A stretch of 64,000 nucleotides of DNA from Carya illinoinensis (GCF_018687715.1 NC_056758.1:19788501-19852500); one strand, 5' to 3'. Numbered from the stretch's first letter, positions 24,685 through 36,717 are shown. Notes: generated by a model from the sequence alone, not told the origin. Numbers and translations are program-made.

Positions 24685-26982
24685 TGTGATGACCCGCTTT
24701 TACGTGTATTTTCACTGAAGGGTTGTTTTTAATTTAATTAATATATTAGTTTATTTATTTTGAATTAATGTGTTTTCAATTGGTTTTTAATTTATTTGAT
24801 GTGTTTATTTTATTTAGTCGTTTTACGGTTTTTAAAATCGTTTTCGGCGGATCAGTTTTGGTTTCCGGAGTGAGGACTGGACCTCATTTCTTTTCCCTCA
24901 TCTTTTCTTTTCTTTTCTCTTTTTCCTTTTTCTTTTTCCTTTTCCTTCTTTTTCTTTCTTTTTCTTTTTTTTCTTCTTCTTTCTTCTTCCTCCTCTCCCG
25001 CGTACGCAGCAGCCCCCTTTTCTCTCCATCCCGTCGCTGCCCCTTTGACCGGCCGGTTCTCCGCCGTCCGGCCACCGTTTGATGCACCGTCACCACCATT
25101 CTCTTCCCCTTCCACCATAGATCATCCCCACCAATTTTCAGAGCCATCGGACCAGCCGTTTGCTTTCGAGAGCCGCCGGAAGTGGCTGCACCTGCTCTGT
25201 TTTTGCCCCTGTCGCCGGAACTGTTTTCTGCCCAGACCGCAGCCGTCCGGCCACCGTTTGGCTCGCCGCCGGTCTCGTTCGAACCCCCTCCCTCCGGCGC
25301 ACCTTCCCACCAAATATCTCCCCCATCCGGCCGGCCGTTTGGCCGGAAGAGCCATTTCTTTCCCCACGGATTTTACTCCGATCCGCCGCCGTCTCTCCAC
25401 CTCCGGCCACCATTTCTTCACCACTTCATCACCGACTCCTTGCCATCCTAACCCACCTATTTCCGGCCTCCAACGACCACCGGAACAGCTCCTACGAGCT
25501 TGCTTTCCGATTTGAGTTTTCCGGCCTATTTCCGGCGTTTTCGCCGCCACCCACGGCCAACCACCACTTCCAATAGCTTCACAATCATCCCTAAACCATT
25601 CCCTATCAATCCTAAGCCCTGGTTTGTCCCCGTTCAAAAATGGGTAATTTATTACCCACGGACACAGTGTAAATTACACTGTTACGTTGCTTTTCCTCCG
25701 CCGTTTGCAACGCCGCGAGCTTTCTAAAAATACCGTATAGCGCTGTAAGTATTTTCCAAACCCTATTTACAGATTTAAATATATATTGCTCATTCAATAA
25801 ATATTTGTTGTTGGTTGTTGATTCCGGACTGAGTCCGAGGAGTTTCGGGGGTCGGATGGATGGAGGACGGAGTTGTCTGTTTTATTGATTTATGTTGTTG
25901 GATTATTTTATTATGCATTGATATGGCATTTCATGGTGCATGCACATGTGTTTGTGGGATTTGTGTGAAAAGCCTGTGTATTGGCGTGAGTGGTTTTACG
26001 GGTGCGTGTGTATCACGAGCCCAAGCCGGGATGGGTTATTATCTCGGTGGAGCTCCTCTGGTCACTCGGGAGCGGAATAAACTGAGTGATGTCCCCTGAG
26101 TTGTCGAGAGAGATGACGGGAGCGGGGCTAGGGGATGCTTGGCTACGAACGCGCCGGGCGCGGAACCGGGCATCGCCCTACTCACCGACTCCGTGGCCCT
26201 TTGCTGGCGAGGGCTAGAGGATGCTTGGCTACGCACGCGCGGGGCGCGGAACTGGGCATCGCTTGTTAGGTGTCACATGCGTGGTGGTACTCTGCGGTGT
26301 GACACTGGAGCCAGGGTGTGCGGATGACCCCTAGGGGAGGTCATGGTGCATACGGTTAAAATTGGATAATGGTTTGTGAGGCCAAATGGGACTTTTGGCG
26401 TGGGCCAGATGGACTTCTGGCGAGATATTGGGCCGGATGGACTTCCGGCGAGATATTGGGCCAAATGGACTTTTGGCGTGTTTTTCGGAAAGGATATGTT
26501 TTTGGGCCAAATGGGTTTTGGCGTGTGTGGAAAATTGGTGTTTTTGGGCTTTGTGCATCGGGCATGTTTCATGCATCTTGTTTGAGTTATATGTGTTTTT
26601 ATTTGGTAGTGTTTGGGTTTTACTTACCTGCGGAACCATTTGTGGTTCCGTAGCTTTTGGTGCAGGAGTTGAGGATGAGGAGGAAGAGGCTGAGCCCGAG
26701 GATGCGGCTCCGCCGGGTTGCTGATGCTATCTTTTATATTTGTTCAAAACTGTATTTGTGTTTTGTAATATTTTATCTATGTACGTTTTAAACAGCTTGT
26801 ATTACGTTAAGAAAAATTCTGGTACTTAGTTATGACTTTCTTTATCCGCTGCGAGTTTCTCTGTACACATCTGTTGCCTTGCACACACTCGGCACCCGAC
26901 GATGGGATGGTGACCCGGGTTGTCACCATCCGGACGTCTCAATTTCCCCGTGTTCGGGCGTGGGGATTTTGGGGGCGTCACA
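24685..26982 (+). repeat. 5' LTR of the LARD-like element
   Basis: Layout: conserved AT-rich U3 start, a TCTTTT pyrimidine tract (24895-24990), a GC-rich proline-coding-looking stretch (25020-25580), a hairpin-rich zone (26270-26521), an acidic mini-ORF end (about 26663-26724) and an AT-rich tail. The GC-rich zone is open in several frames on both strands, which reflects composition. Confidence 0.97.
26270..26521 (+). other. Hairpin array in the family-A LTR
   Basis: A long stem-loop (26270-26305, GTGTCACA pairing with TGTGACAC) is followed by five short hairpins: 26382-26398, 26405-26420, 26433-26448, 26461-26476 and 26507-26521. Units 2-4 repeat every 28 bases and read CCAGAtggactTCTGG, CCGGAtggactTCCGG and CCAAAtggactTTTGG, so the stem changes on both sides together. 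The same array is in the 3' LTR (+5582). Confidence 0.9.
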
Positions 26983-26984
26983 GG

Positions 26985-26996
26985 TGGTATCAGAGC
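26985..26996 (+). other. Primer-binding site of the LARD-like element
   Basis: TGGTATCAGAGC lies two bases after the 5' LTR. This is the standard plant tRNA-Met (initiator) primer site. Confidence 0.95.
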
Positions 26997-29900
26997 GGTT
27001 TGGCTCTGGGTAAAACCACATGTCCCGTAGGTAGTACCAGAATGTTTTTAAAGGTTGTGTTTCAAAAATTATGTTAAGTAAAGTTGTTATTTGATTTGTT
27101 TTATTTGTTTGAACTTGTTTGCTTGTTTTTATTTATTTGGTTATGTTTTTGCATGCTGGTTTCTTTTGTTTCTTGCTGTGTGATGTTGGTTTTGGTTTTT
27201 GGTTTTACGATGGTTTTATTTGTTTTTCTTTAACTTGATTTGATTTTATTTGAATTGCAAGTATGTTGTTTATTTGTTTTGTTTATTTTGTTTTAAGTTG
27301 TTTTGTTTTGTTTTGTCCGGTGTTAAAGTGGGATTGAGGATTGTGCTATGATAGGAGGACGGTACTATTGAGAATGTTGTTGAAAAAAAAAAAAACTTAG
27401 TGAAGTAGGGTTGAATTTTTATAAAGGTGGGTTACTTTCATAATATTGTGGCTAGAAGGGAACGACATGGATTAGGCAATTTCTTGGGAGTAGGAATGTA
27501 AGTTGCAACCAAGGAGGGGAGTTAGCTTTAAGTCGCTTAAGACGGTTGAGGTCTTAGGTTTTGTAGAAATTATGTAATGAAGCTATAGAATAGGAGAGTG
27601 TAGGTTCAACGAACTTTAAGGATTGGTTTAGGAAAATTTTATCTAAGGTTTGAGGCCTTATAGATTTTAGGAAATAAGATTTTGGTAATTAAGGTTTTAG
27701 GTTCGACAAGCTTTGGGGGAAATAATTAAATTTCAAGTTTTAAATTTCGCTTATTCGGATGAACAATTTGGTGGCAATTGGGGTTTTAAAAATTTACAAG
27801 TTTTAAGGTGAATGTTTTGGATTAAAGCTATCAATCTCGAGGATTTCAGAAAATGACTTATTATCCGTTAATGTATTAGATTTTAAAGGTTTTGGGAGCC
27901 GATTGTTCTATTATGGGGTGTAAGCTCATTGATCTTAGAAATTTTAGAAATTATTCTTATTTGATTTAAGGTTTTAGAATTGCAGAGTTGAAGGACCAAT
28001 TTATAATAAGAGTTGAGTTCTTAATTTTACAGACTTGGGGTGCTAGCTTGATCCACTCTAGAGAGTGATTAGTTTGCAACCATCAAAATGGGGTTGATCA
28101 GAGTTTAGTTAATAATATGAAATTTTTCTGGGGTACATTTCTTTGAGAATGGAAGGTAATGATTTAGCTCATATACTTCTTTGAGGATTGTAGATATTGA
28201 CTTAGTTCAGAAAATGACTATTGTTAACTCGAGGTTGTAGTAATCGATTTTAGGAAATGATTTTTGTCGGTTCGGAAGAAATAGATCCATTGAGGTTTTG
28301 GAAGCAATAGTTTAATTGTTGGTATTGAATTCGATTGAAGTTGAGACCTTATGTTCTATAAACTTTTGGGAACGGATTATTAGCAGGTTTAAGGTCATTT
28401 TCAGTACAAAGCTTTAAGCGATAACTATTTACTGATATTAAGGGTATAAGTTAAGCAGATATAGGAATGAGTCATGTTGATTTGCGGATATAAGTCGAGA
28501 TGGTGGAAATAGTGGTAGTAGACTATTTGTGTGTTGGAATGACTATTGGTTTCGGCTAAGGACGTATAAGATTGACACGTGATAGTGGTAAATCGATTGG
28601 GGCGTTCAGTCGAAGCGTGTTACTCAATGGAATGTGGGTTGGCAATAATTGTTATAGCTCGAGGTTATAGTGACAAGTTTTAGGATTGATTCATACCGAG
28701 TTGAGGATAATAGATGATGCAGTTTTGGGAAATGAAATTTTGTTTATTTTGAGGATAAGGTACGGATGTTGGAAATGGAAGTGATGGATCACTTATACGT
28801 TAGAATGATTATTGATCTTAGCTAAGGATACATGAGATCCATTTATAGTGGTGGTGAGGGTGTATGGATTTCGGAGAGTACAAATCCTAGTCTCTTTTTG
28901 GGCTTGAGAGAAATGGCTTTGGTGAGTACTGAAAATGGATTAGATGTGATAGTATTAAATTCAATAGATTTTAACTTCGAGTTCTTAGTGAGTTGATCGG
29001 AGTGTACAGTTGAAGTGGGTTACCAATTGGAGTGATAGTTGGCATTTATTGTGGAGACTATCTTAGAGAATTAATTGTGACTTGAGGTCACACAGGAATT
29101 TAAATTTTGAGACTATACTTTCTTTTGGAGTTTTGAGTGTCCAATTGGGAGAATTATATACATTTTATTTAACTAGAAGAGAGATTGTTGAGTCGCCAGG
29201 TGTAGTGGATAATAAAATCTTGAAAGTGGAAGTTTGGGAATCAGCGGTGATTAACCTAAACAGGTACGTAAGGTAATAAGCAGTAGAAGTCAGGAGAGTA
29301 GTGCCATAGTTTTGATGGATTGGAGGTTTGAATAGCATGGCCTATCTTGAGATTTAATTTTGTATGCAATTGAAGGAAATAGTCGTGCTAATATTAGGGT
29401 TATGAGAATAGAAGTAGGTAAGTGAGTTTATAAGAAGGGTTTATTAAGGTTATGGTGAATTCAATCGTGGTTCGTAGTGTGTTTAGTCATCTCTAAATTT
29501 AGACGATATTCAGAATTTAGGGGATGATTTTGATTTGATTAAGGTAGCTAGAGATAATTGAGGGATAGGAGTGATGATTCACGATTTTGGGAGATTTTAT
29601 TTTCTATCAAAGTGTGGTAAAGGATTTTCTTGCTTCCAGGTGTTAGAGTTAGCTTGTACTCAAGGGTGTTATTTTATGAGGATATAGTCTTTTTACATTT
29701 TGGCGAGTTATCAGAGTGTGCACGGAAGCGTGATATTTTGGAGATAATTAGGTATTTAAATTTTGTGCTGAATTTGGGTAATTAGTGACGACTCGAAATT
29801 TCAAGCAGGTACTTGTAATTGGAGAGTAATATTTTAGTTATGCATATGATGATTATTGATGGTTTATTTTGGAAGTGACTATTAGATTACCAAGATATGG

Positions 29901-30254
29901 TATACAATGAAAGTTTCGATAATATAGCATAAGAGTTGATTGAGATTAATACAGTTCATTCTAATAAGAAGTACTAATTGTTGAAATTTGCTTGGGTGCG
30001 GTTTTGAAGTTCTTGTGGATATGGTGATTTCGGTTTACGTGGCCGCTTTAAGAGTTCTAGACGTGATGCATTTCTGGGAGATTAGTGCGAATATGATGGA
30101 GTTGCTTATAGGAGTATTTTTGGGAAGCGCGTTCTTCATTCTTGTGTGGAAATGGATGATGGTATGATTTTCTCAAGTATAATCGGAGTTGTTTATGGTA
30201 TCCTGCTTGGTGCTGAGGTTTGATCTCGCAAATTTCGAGGACGAAATTTGTTTT
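26997..30254 (+). other. Non-coding internal region of the LARD-like element
   Basis: There is no ORF above 64 codons and no recognisable gag, protease, RT, RNase H or integrase motif. Parts look like diverged tandem copies with a period near 280 bases: 'gttggaatgactattggt' near 28533 and 'gttagaatgattattgat' near 28800, each followed by 'ggctaagga'/'agctaagga' and later by 'cagtcgaagcg'/'cagttgaagtg' blocks. It may once have been coding, or may hold packaging signals. Confidence 0.8.
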
Positions 30255-30267
30255 AAGGGGGGGAGGA
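30255..30267 (+). other. Polypurine tract of the LARD-like element
   Basis: AAGGGGGGGAGGA lies directly before the 3' LTR, where plus-strand DNA synthesis would start. Confidence 0.95.
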
Positions 30268-32564
30268 TGTGATGACCCGCTTTTACGTGTATTTTCACTG
30301 AAGGGTTGTTTTTAATTTAATTAATATATTAGTTTATTTATTTTGAATTAATGTGTTTTCAATTGGTTTTTAATTTATTTGATGTGTTTATTTTATTTAG
30401 TCGTTTTACGGTTTTTAAAATCGTTTTCGGCGGATCAGTTTTGGTTTCCGGAGTGAGGACTGGACCTCATTTCTTTTCCCTCATCTTTTCTTTTCTTTTC
30501 TCTTTTTCCTTTTTCTTTTTCCTTTTCCTTCTTTTTCTTTCTTTTTCTTTTTTTTCTTCTTCTTTCTTCTTCCTCCTCTCCCGCGTACGCAGCAGCCCCC
30601 TTTTCTCTCCATCCCGTCGCTGCCCCTTTGACCGGCCGGTTCTCCGCCGTCCGGCCACCGTTTGATGCACCGTCACCACCATTCTCTTCCCCTTCCACCA
30701 TAGATCATCCCCACCAATTTTCAGAGCCATCGGACCAGCCGTTTGCTTTCGAGAGCCGCCGGAAGTGGCTGCACCTGCTCTGTTTTTGCCCCTGTCGCCG
30801 GAACTGTTTTCTGCCCAGACCGCCGCCGTCCGGCCACCGTTTGGCTCGGCGCCGGTCTCGTTCGAACCCCCTCCCTCCGGCGCACCTTCCCACCAAATAT
30901 CTCCCCCATCTGGCCGGCCGTTTGGCCGGAAGAGCCATTTCTTTCCCCACGGATTTTACTCCGATCCGCCGCCGTCTCTCCACCTCCGGCCACCATTTCT
31001 TCACCACTTCATCACCGACTCCTTGCCGTCCTAACCCACCTATTTCCGGCCTCCAACGACCACCGGAACAGCTCCTACGAGCTTGCTTTCCGATTTGAGT
31101 TTTCCGGCCTATTTCCGGCGTTTTCGCCGCCACCCACGGCCAACCACCACTTCCAATAGCTTCACAATCATCCCTAAACCATTCCCTATCAATCCTAAGC
31201 CCTGGTTTGTCCCCGTTCAAAAATGGGTAATTTATTACCCACGGACACAGTGTAAATTACACTGTTACGTTGCTTTTCCTCCGCCGTTTGCAACGCCGCG
31301 AGCTTTCTAAAAATACCGTATAGCGCTGTAAGTATTTTCCAAACCCTATTTACAGATTTAAATATATATTTCTCATTCAATAATATTTGTTGTTGGTTGT
31401 TGATTCCGGACTGAGTCCGAGGAGTTTCGGGGGTCGGATGGATGGAGGACGGAGTTGTCTGTTTTATTGATTTATGTTGTTGGATTATTTTATTATGCAT
31501 TGATATGGCATTTCATGGTGCATGCACATGTGTTTGTGGGATTTGTGTGAAAAGCCTGTGTATTGGCGTGAGTGGTTTTACGGGTGCGTGTGTATCACGA
31601 GCCCAAGCCGGGATGGGTTATTATCTCGGTGGAGCTCCTCTGGTCACTCGGGAGCGGAATAAACTGAGTGATGTCCCCTGAGTTGTCGAGAGAGATGACG
31701 GGAGCGGGGCTAGGGGATGCTTGGCTACGAACGCGCCGGGCGCGGAACCGGGCATCGCCCTACTCACCGACTCCGTGGCCCTTTGCTGGCGAGGGCTAGA
31801 GGATGCTTGGCTACGCACGCGCGGGGCGCGGAACTGGGCATCGCTTGTTAGGTGTCACATGCGTGGTGGTACTCTGCGGTGTGACACTGGAGCCAGGGTG
31901 TGCGGATGACCCCTAGGGGAGGTCATGGTGCATACGGTTAAAATTGGATAATGGTTTGTGAGGCCAAATGGGACTTTTGGCGTGGGCCAGATGGACTTCT
32001 GGCGAGATATTGGGCCGGATGGACTTCCGGCGAGATATTGGGCCAAATGGACTTTTGGCGTGTTTTTCGGAAAGGATATGTTTTTGGGCCAAATGGGTTT
32101 TGGCGTGTGTGGAAAATTGGTGTTTTTGGGCTTTGTGCATCGGGCATGTTTCATGCATCTTGTTTGAGTTATATGTGTTTTTATCTGGTAGTGTTTGGGT
32201 TTTACTTACCTGCGGAACCATTTGTGGTTCCGTAGCTTTTGGTGCAGGAGTTGAGGATGAGGAGGAAGAGGCTGAGCCCGAGGATGCGGCTCCACCGGGT
32301 TGCTGATGCTATCTTTTATATTTGTTCAAAACTGTATTTGTGTTTTGTAATATTTTATCTATGTACGTTTTAAACAGCTTGTATTACGTTAAGAAAAATT
32401 CTGGTACTTAGTTATGACTTTCTTTATCCGCTGCGAGTTTCTCTGTACACATCTGTTGCCTTGCACACACTCGGCACCCGACGATGGGATGGTGACCCGG
32501 GTTGTCACCATCCGGACGTCTCAATTTCCCCGTGTTCGGGCGTGGGGATTTTGGGGGCGTCACA
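30268..32564 (+). repeat. 3' LTR of the LARD-like element
   Basis: Nearly identical to the 5' LTR (for example T for C at about 30910, and a 1-base gap in AATAAATATT at about 31381). The hairpin zone recurs at about 31852-32103. Near-identity means young age or recent gene conversion. Confidence 0.97.
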
Positions 32565-33330
32565 TTGATCTAGCTCAATTTGGTTGATCAGATGAAAAAA
32601 AAGTTGTGCTTAGGTGGCATGATCTCACACCTTGATTTCCTTCACAAATTCATCTAATGGTTCCTTTTTGTGCCAAGTGTCTAATACTATTCACTATGTG
32701 TGGCTAAGATCATACCAAGTGTCCAAATAAAACTTCCCTAACCTAATTTGGACATTCCACACTGTGATTTTAAAAACACTGCACTTAATATGATTATTGA
32801 GGTTACTATTCACTCTAAAAAAATGCATAATAAACTTAGTATTGAAAAATTCTAAATATTCATATTAACCTACAGTGAAAATTGTTTACCAAAACTCAAC
32901 CCCGAAGTGCTCCTAAAAATAATTTCACAATTTCAAATAAGTGTTTCGTCCAAAATTATGAAAATGAGTTATGCACCATAAAATTCTAAATAATCAACTG
33001 AGTCTAATGGCACAGACCATAAGATATTTGACACTTTCAACTACTTTAAACAATTAAAATCACATTTCTAGCACCATAGTGAGTGATAACACGGACTATA
33101 TTGACAGACTAAAACTTTTTCGATTAGTCGATTTGTGAAAACTTTCAGAATTTTCATGAGATTCCTAAAGTCTACAGAAATTTCATCATTGAATTTCTAG
33201 CGATTTGTTACAATGAACTTGAAATTGTTCATGACAAAGCTTGACTTGAACTTGAACATGAAATAACGTAAGCTGAGTTTAAAAATGAACTTGAACTGAA
33301 CGTGACTAAACTGAAAATGAACTTGGAATC

Positions 33331-33790
33331 CTTTTTTTTTCTTTTAGAGAAGAGGACGGTGCCACAGTTTTATTAATTGCCCTCGCTTATGGCAGAAGAA
33401 TATTGTGGTAACAAGCAGGATACTTAGGACTTACACTTATTCAATAAAAACCATCCCAAGCATAAAAAAAAACTTAATAAAATAACCAACTTATACAATA
33501 ATCTAAACACATAAAGCAATAAACTAAATGACCAAAATAGCCAACCTATACATGTGATAAAATGCTCATTCTTTCTTCTTTAATTATGAGTCTCGTTTTA
33601 TGTGTCGAGCCTTGATGATGTGTTTTAAAATATATCTGGCGGATTTCAAAGCAAGATAAATATTTTAAAGCTTACGTATATTTTAAATATTCTGAAAATA
33701 TTTATATGTGATATTTCCAGTATTATTGGATTAAACTTGTTTTTAAAGTAATACAATCATGATATTTTGATGAGCTCTAAAAATATTATA
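33331..33790. other. AT-rich sequence before the copia element
   Basis: A T8 run, then low-complexity AT-rich DNA with no gene. From about 33560 it looks like one half of an LTR-like repeat that continues after the copia element at 46677. Confidence 0.4.
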
Positions 33791-33795
33791 ATTGT

Positions 33796-35085
33796 TGTTG
33801 AACTCAAGGTTTCAAGTTTCGTGTAATTATATATCTACACATGGATTTTGATGATAACAAATGAATTCAAAGAATAAAAGAGTCTCAAACTCAAGTTGTC
33901 TACACAATGGCATCAAGCACATCAAGGAACCAAATATGAGTAAGAACGGAACAAGTTCACATTAAACTAATAAAGTAATGTTGTAAATCTCTTAAAAATT
34001 CAAAATTAGGATTAAGGCTCAAAATTAATATTTTATCATAAAGCATTAAAATATATTTTTCCACATGTGCATGAATATTTTGAAAATTTTGAAAGATGAT
34101 TGATTGTCATCTTTCACATGTGCATGATATGATTAAAGGTTTGAATTTTGAAAATATTAAAAATGATTGATTGTTATCTTTTACATGTGCATGCTTTATT
34201 TGAATATTTTCAAAAGTGATTGATGCTCTTTTTGACCTATGCAAAAGATAGATGATTTTGTTTGAAAATTTTAAAAAGTAAATAGTACTCCTTTTGTCAT
34301 ATGCGAAAAGTAAAAAGATTAGGCTAGAAATTTTTGAAAAGTGAATGATGTTGTCTTTAACAAATTGAAAAAGAAGAAACTTTTATTTGAATTTTTTTAA
34401 ATGTGAATGATGTCCTCTTTGACAAATTGAAAAGAAAGAAACTTTTATTTGAATTTTATAAAAAGTGAATGATATTGTATTTGACATATGAATCTTTTTA
34501 AATTTGAATATGAAACCTCATATACCTATAAATAGATCATTGAGAGCTTCACATTTACAACACCAAGAGCATACAACATTCATTCAAAGCTTTCATTCTC
34601 TCTTCTCTAAGCATTGAGCCTTAACTCTTGTTCATTTTGAGAGAGATATAGTTTGCGTTGTATTACTCCTATTTTACTCATTGATGAGTGTTCTCTGATA
34701 ATCTACTCACTATCAGCTCCTGTATCAGTAAAAGGGTGTGTATAACCCTTGTGTGTGTAGAAAGTGTTCTACACAGAGAATAGTTGAATCACCACGTGTA
34801 AGGTGATTGCAAGTGTAGAGGGTGTTCTACACGGATCCTTTGTAGCGGTGTTGTTCAAAAGTGTAATAGGTTTCTATCTCTACCTGAATGAGGCTGAATA
34901 GTGAATTTAGGGATCCTCAAGGGATAGCTTGAGGCGGAGACGTAGGTAGTGGGACAGAACCTCGTTAACATACTGAGTTTGCTTTTCTCTTACCCTTACT
35001 CTTTATTGTGTATTTGATTTATAATTGTTAATTTTTTAAATACAACTCAATTCACCCCCCTCATGTGTTAGTCATTTAGGCAACA
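33796..35085 (+). repeat. Copia 5' LTR
   Basis: 1290 bases, TGTTG...CAACA. Between about 34060 and 34480 there are six or so diverged direct repeats of about 65-75 bases with 'gtgaatgatg' and 'acatgtgcatg' cores, a usual place for LTR enhancers. A strong TATA box (TATAAATAG) is at 34527-34535. Confidence 0.93.
34527..34535 (+). promoter_or_regulatory. Copia LTR TATA box
   Basis: TATAAATAG lies in the 5' LTR just after the enhancer-like repeats. The same box is in the 3' LTR at 46081-46089. Confidence 0.8.
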
Positions 35086-35087
35086 AT

Positions 35088-35099
35088 TGGTATCAGAAC
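35088..35099 (+). other. Copia primer-binding site, duplicated 190 bases later
   Basis: TGGTATCAGAAC (one mismatch to the tRNA-Met site) follows the 5' LTR. The same junction, CAACAATTGGTATCAGA, occurs again at 35271-35287, suggesting a small duplication of the LTR/PBS border. Confidence 0.85.
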
Positions 35100-36584
35100 T
35101 AGTTGACCTGTACTGTTCATACAGGCAGATCACTCATGGGAACTCTCGCTTATGATTGTGTCATTGAAGAAAGACTCTCTGACCATGGGTGACGGTGCAC
35201 CAGTAGAGATGGTGGTTGGCTAGTCTAGTAGGTAGAATTGTTAGGTGACATGGGTGCTGCCTATAATCAGCAACAATTGGTATCAGAGTAAGGACTCTAT
35301 TATAAGATTAGCTATCTTTTGAGTTAAGATCTTATGGCTAACATTGCAGCTTCATTTGGTGAAGGTCAATCTAGCAGTCGGCCTCTACATTGTTAGAATG
35401 AGAATATTCCTTCAGACTCAAAGTTGAGAAATCTAGAAATACATTGTAAATGGACCTTATATTCCAACAAAAGTGGTTGATGGGATAAAGGTCAAAAAGG
35501 AAGAATAAGAGTTTCATTGTGAGGACGATAGACTTTATACATTGAATTTAACTGCTATGAATTTATTATGTGACACCCCCAAATTTCCGTTTGGGATCGC
35601 ATGGACATCTGAAGCGTCGAGACATGCAATACAAAGTTACTGACCCCCGTTCATGACATATAGGATGCAATGTTCTTAACATGCATCTAGCATTATGCAA
35701 TACTCACAGCAAATAATTTTTCTTTTTAATACTATGCACCAAACTTATAACATCCCAAGTAATTAAAGTATAATCCATGCATACATAACAAAATAAATAT
35801 CCACGATTACAATACGGGTCTCAGAAGGCTATAATCTCAAAACATGGGAGACTAGAATTCATATTTACATTATCAAAATACACTATTGAGTCAGTTCATT
35901 GAGTAACTCGCATAACTCAACAAACGAGGCTAGAATACTATCCAAAGAAAAAACTAACTATAGAAGCTGAAAGCTCTGCATCGCATCTACAACATCTAAT
36001 CAATCTCCTCCAGACTATCAGTCTTCGCTCCCCATTCTGAACTTGACACATCGCCTACCATTTGGGGGGAATGGTAGTTGGGACTACCAATGTGAGATTT
36101 GATTACAAATCTTAGCAAGTTAACAGGAAACTTTCACATAGGTTAACGATGCATGCATAGAAATAAAGGTATGAATGCACCATCAAAATCAAAAATAAAT
36201 ATAACATAACTTGACATAACATGGCATAAAATATTAAGCATAATGTGACTTGACATAACATGGCATGAGCTGACATAATTGAACTCAAACAAAAACTTAG
36301 CTTGACATGACATGAACTTAAATCATAACATGGACGTCAACTTGAAACATAACGTGGACGTGAACTTGAAACTTGACATGAACTCAAACTTGAACATAAC
36401 GTAACATGAAACATGACTTGAACGTGAAATACATGAATTTGGAATCTTGTTCAATAGACTTAATTAATAAACTGACCATATGGGTGCTACACGAGTCCCT
36501 TTGAATCGTGTGTCTCTGCCGATTACCGCATCACAACACAGGTATCTACACTAGCTATAAGTGCGTTAATATGTACTCCATAGT

Positions 36585-36717
36585 TATTATGGCTCCACTT
36601 ATTCTATGTGTCACAATTGCTGTGTCTCACATAGTATATGCTCCACAGTTGTTGTGACCCCATACTTCATGCTCCACTGTTGTTGTAGCCCCATACTTCA
36701 TGCTCCATAGTTGTTGT
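36585..36717 (+). repeat. About 30-bp minisatellite in family-B copy 2
   Basis: Four or five units of 'ccacagttgttgtgacccc' and 'atacttcatgct'. It differs from the 32-base array in copy 1, so this part of the LTR turns over quickly. Confidence 0.75.

Larger units (their letters stand above)
24685..32564 (+). mobile_element. Complete non-coding LTR retrotransposon (LARD-like), family A, nested in family-B LTR
   Basis: Two LTRs of 2298 and 2297 bases start TGTGATGACCCGC and end GGGGGCGTCACA. A TTGAT duplication flanks it (24680-24684 and 32565-32569). A tRNA-Met-type primer site follows the 5' LTR and a polypurine tract precedes the 3' LTR. By eye the LTRs differ by about seven substitutions and one 1-base gap, so insertion was recent. 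The internal 3285 bases hold no gag or pol, so it must have moved with enzymes from another element. The words just before the polypurine tract (FEDEI-type frame, 'cgaggacgaaatttg') are typical of gypsy chromovirus ends. Confidence 0.96.
21019..33212 (+). mobile_element. Family-B solo-LTR-like unit, copy 1 (about 4.3 kb without its insert)
   Basis: It starts TGTGACATACCAAGATTCCG and ends TGTTACA. It is flanked by a 5-bp duplication ATGAA (21014-21018 and 33213-33217). Removing the nested element at 24685-32564 and one TTGAT copy leaves about 4309 bases, close to copy 2 without its own insert (about 4370). There is no gag-pol. The TG...CA ends and 5-bp duplication fit a retroviral-type integrase, so this is most simply a solo LTR from an element with very long LTRs. 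It could instead be a short non-coding element of its own. Confidence 0.85.

Noticed and set aside
24852..25147. Lys/Glu/Arg-rich and Phe/Ser-rich frames over the pyrimidine tract
   Set aside because: These are simple translations of a TCTTTT repeat and its complement.
25045..25637. Overlapping 138-171 aa open frames on both strands in the LTR, again at 30628-31220
   Set aside because: They are open in four or more frames at once because the zone is GC-rich and poor in stops. There is no domain, and the mate LTR and solo LTRs shift frame.
26985..26996. tRNA gene suspected from TGGTATCAGAGC
   Set aside because: Only the 3'-end complement of tRNA-Met is present, at the place of a primer-binding site.
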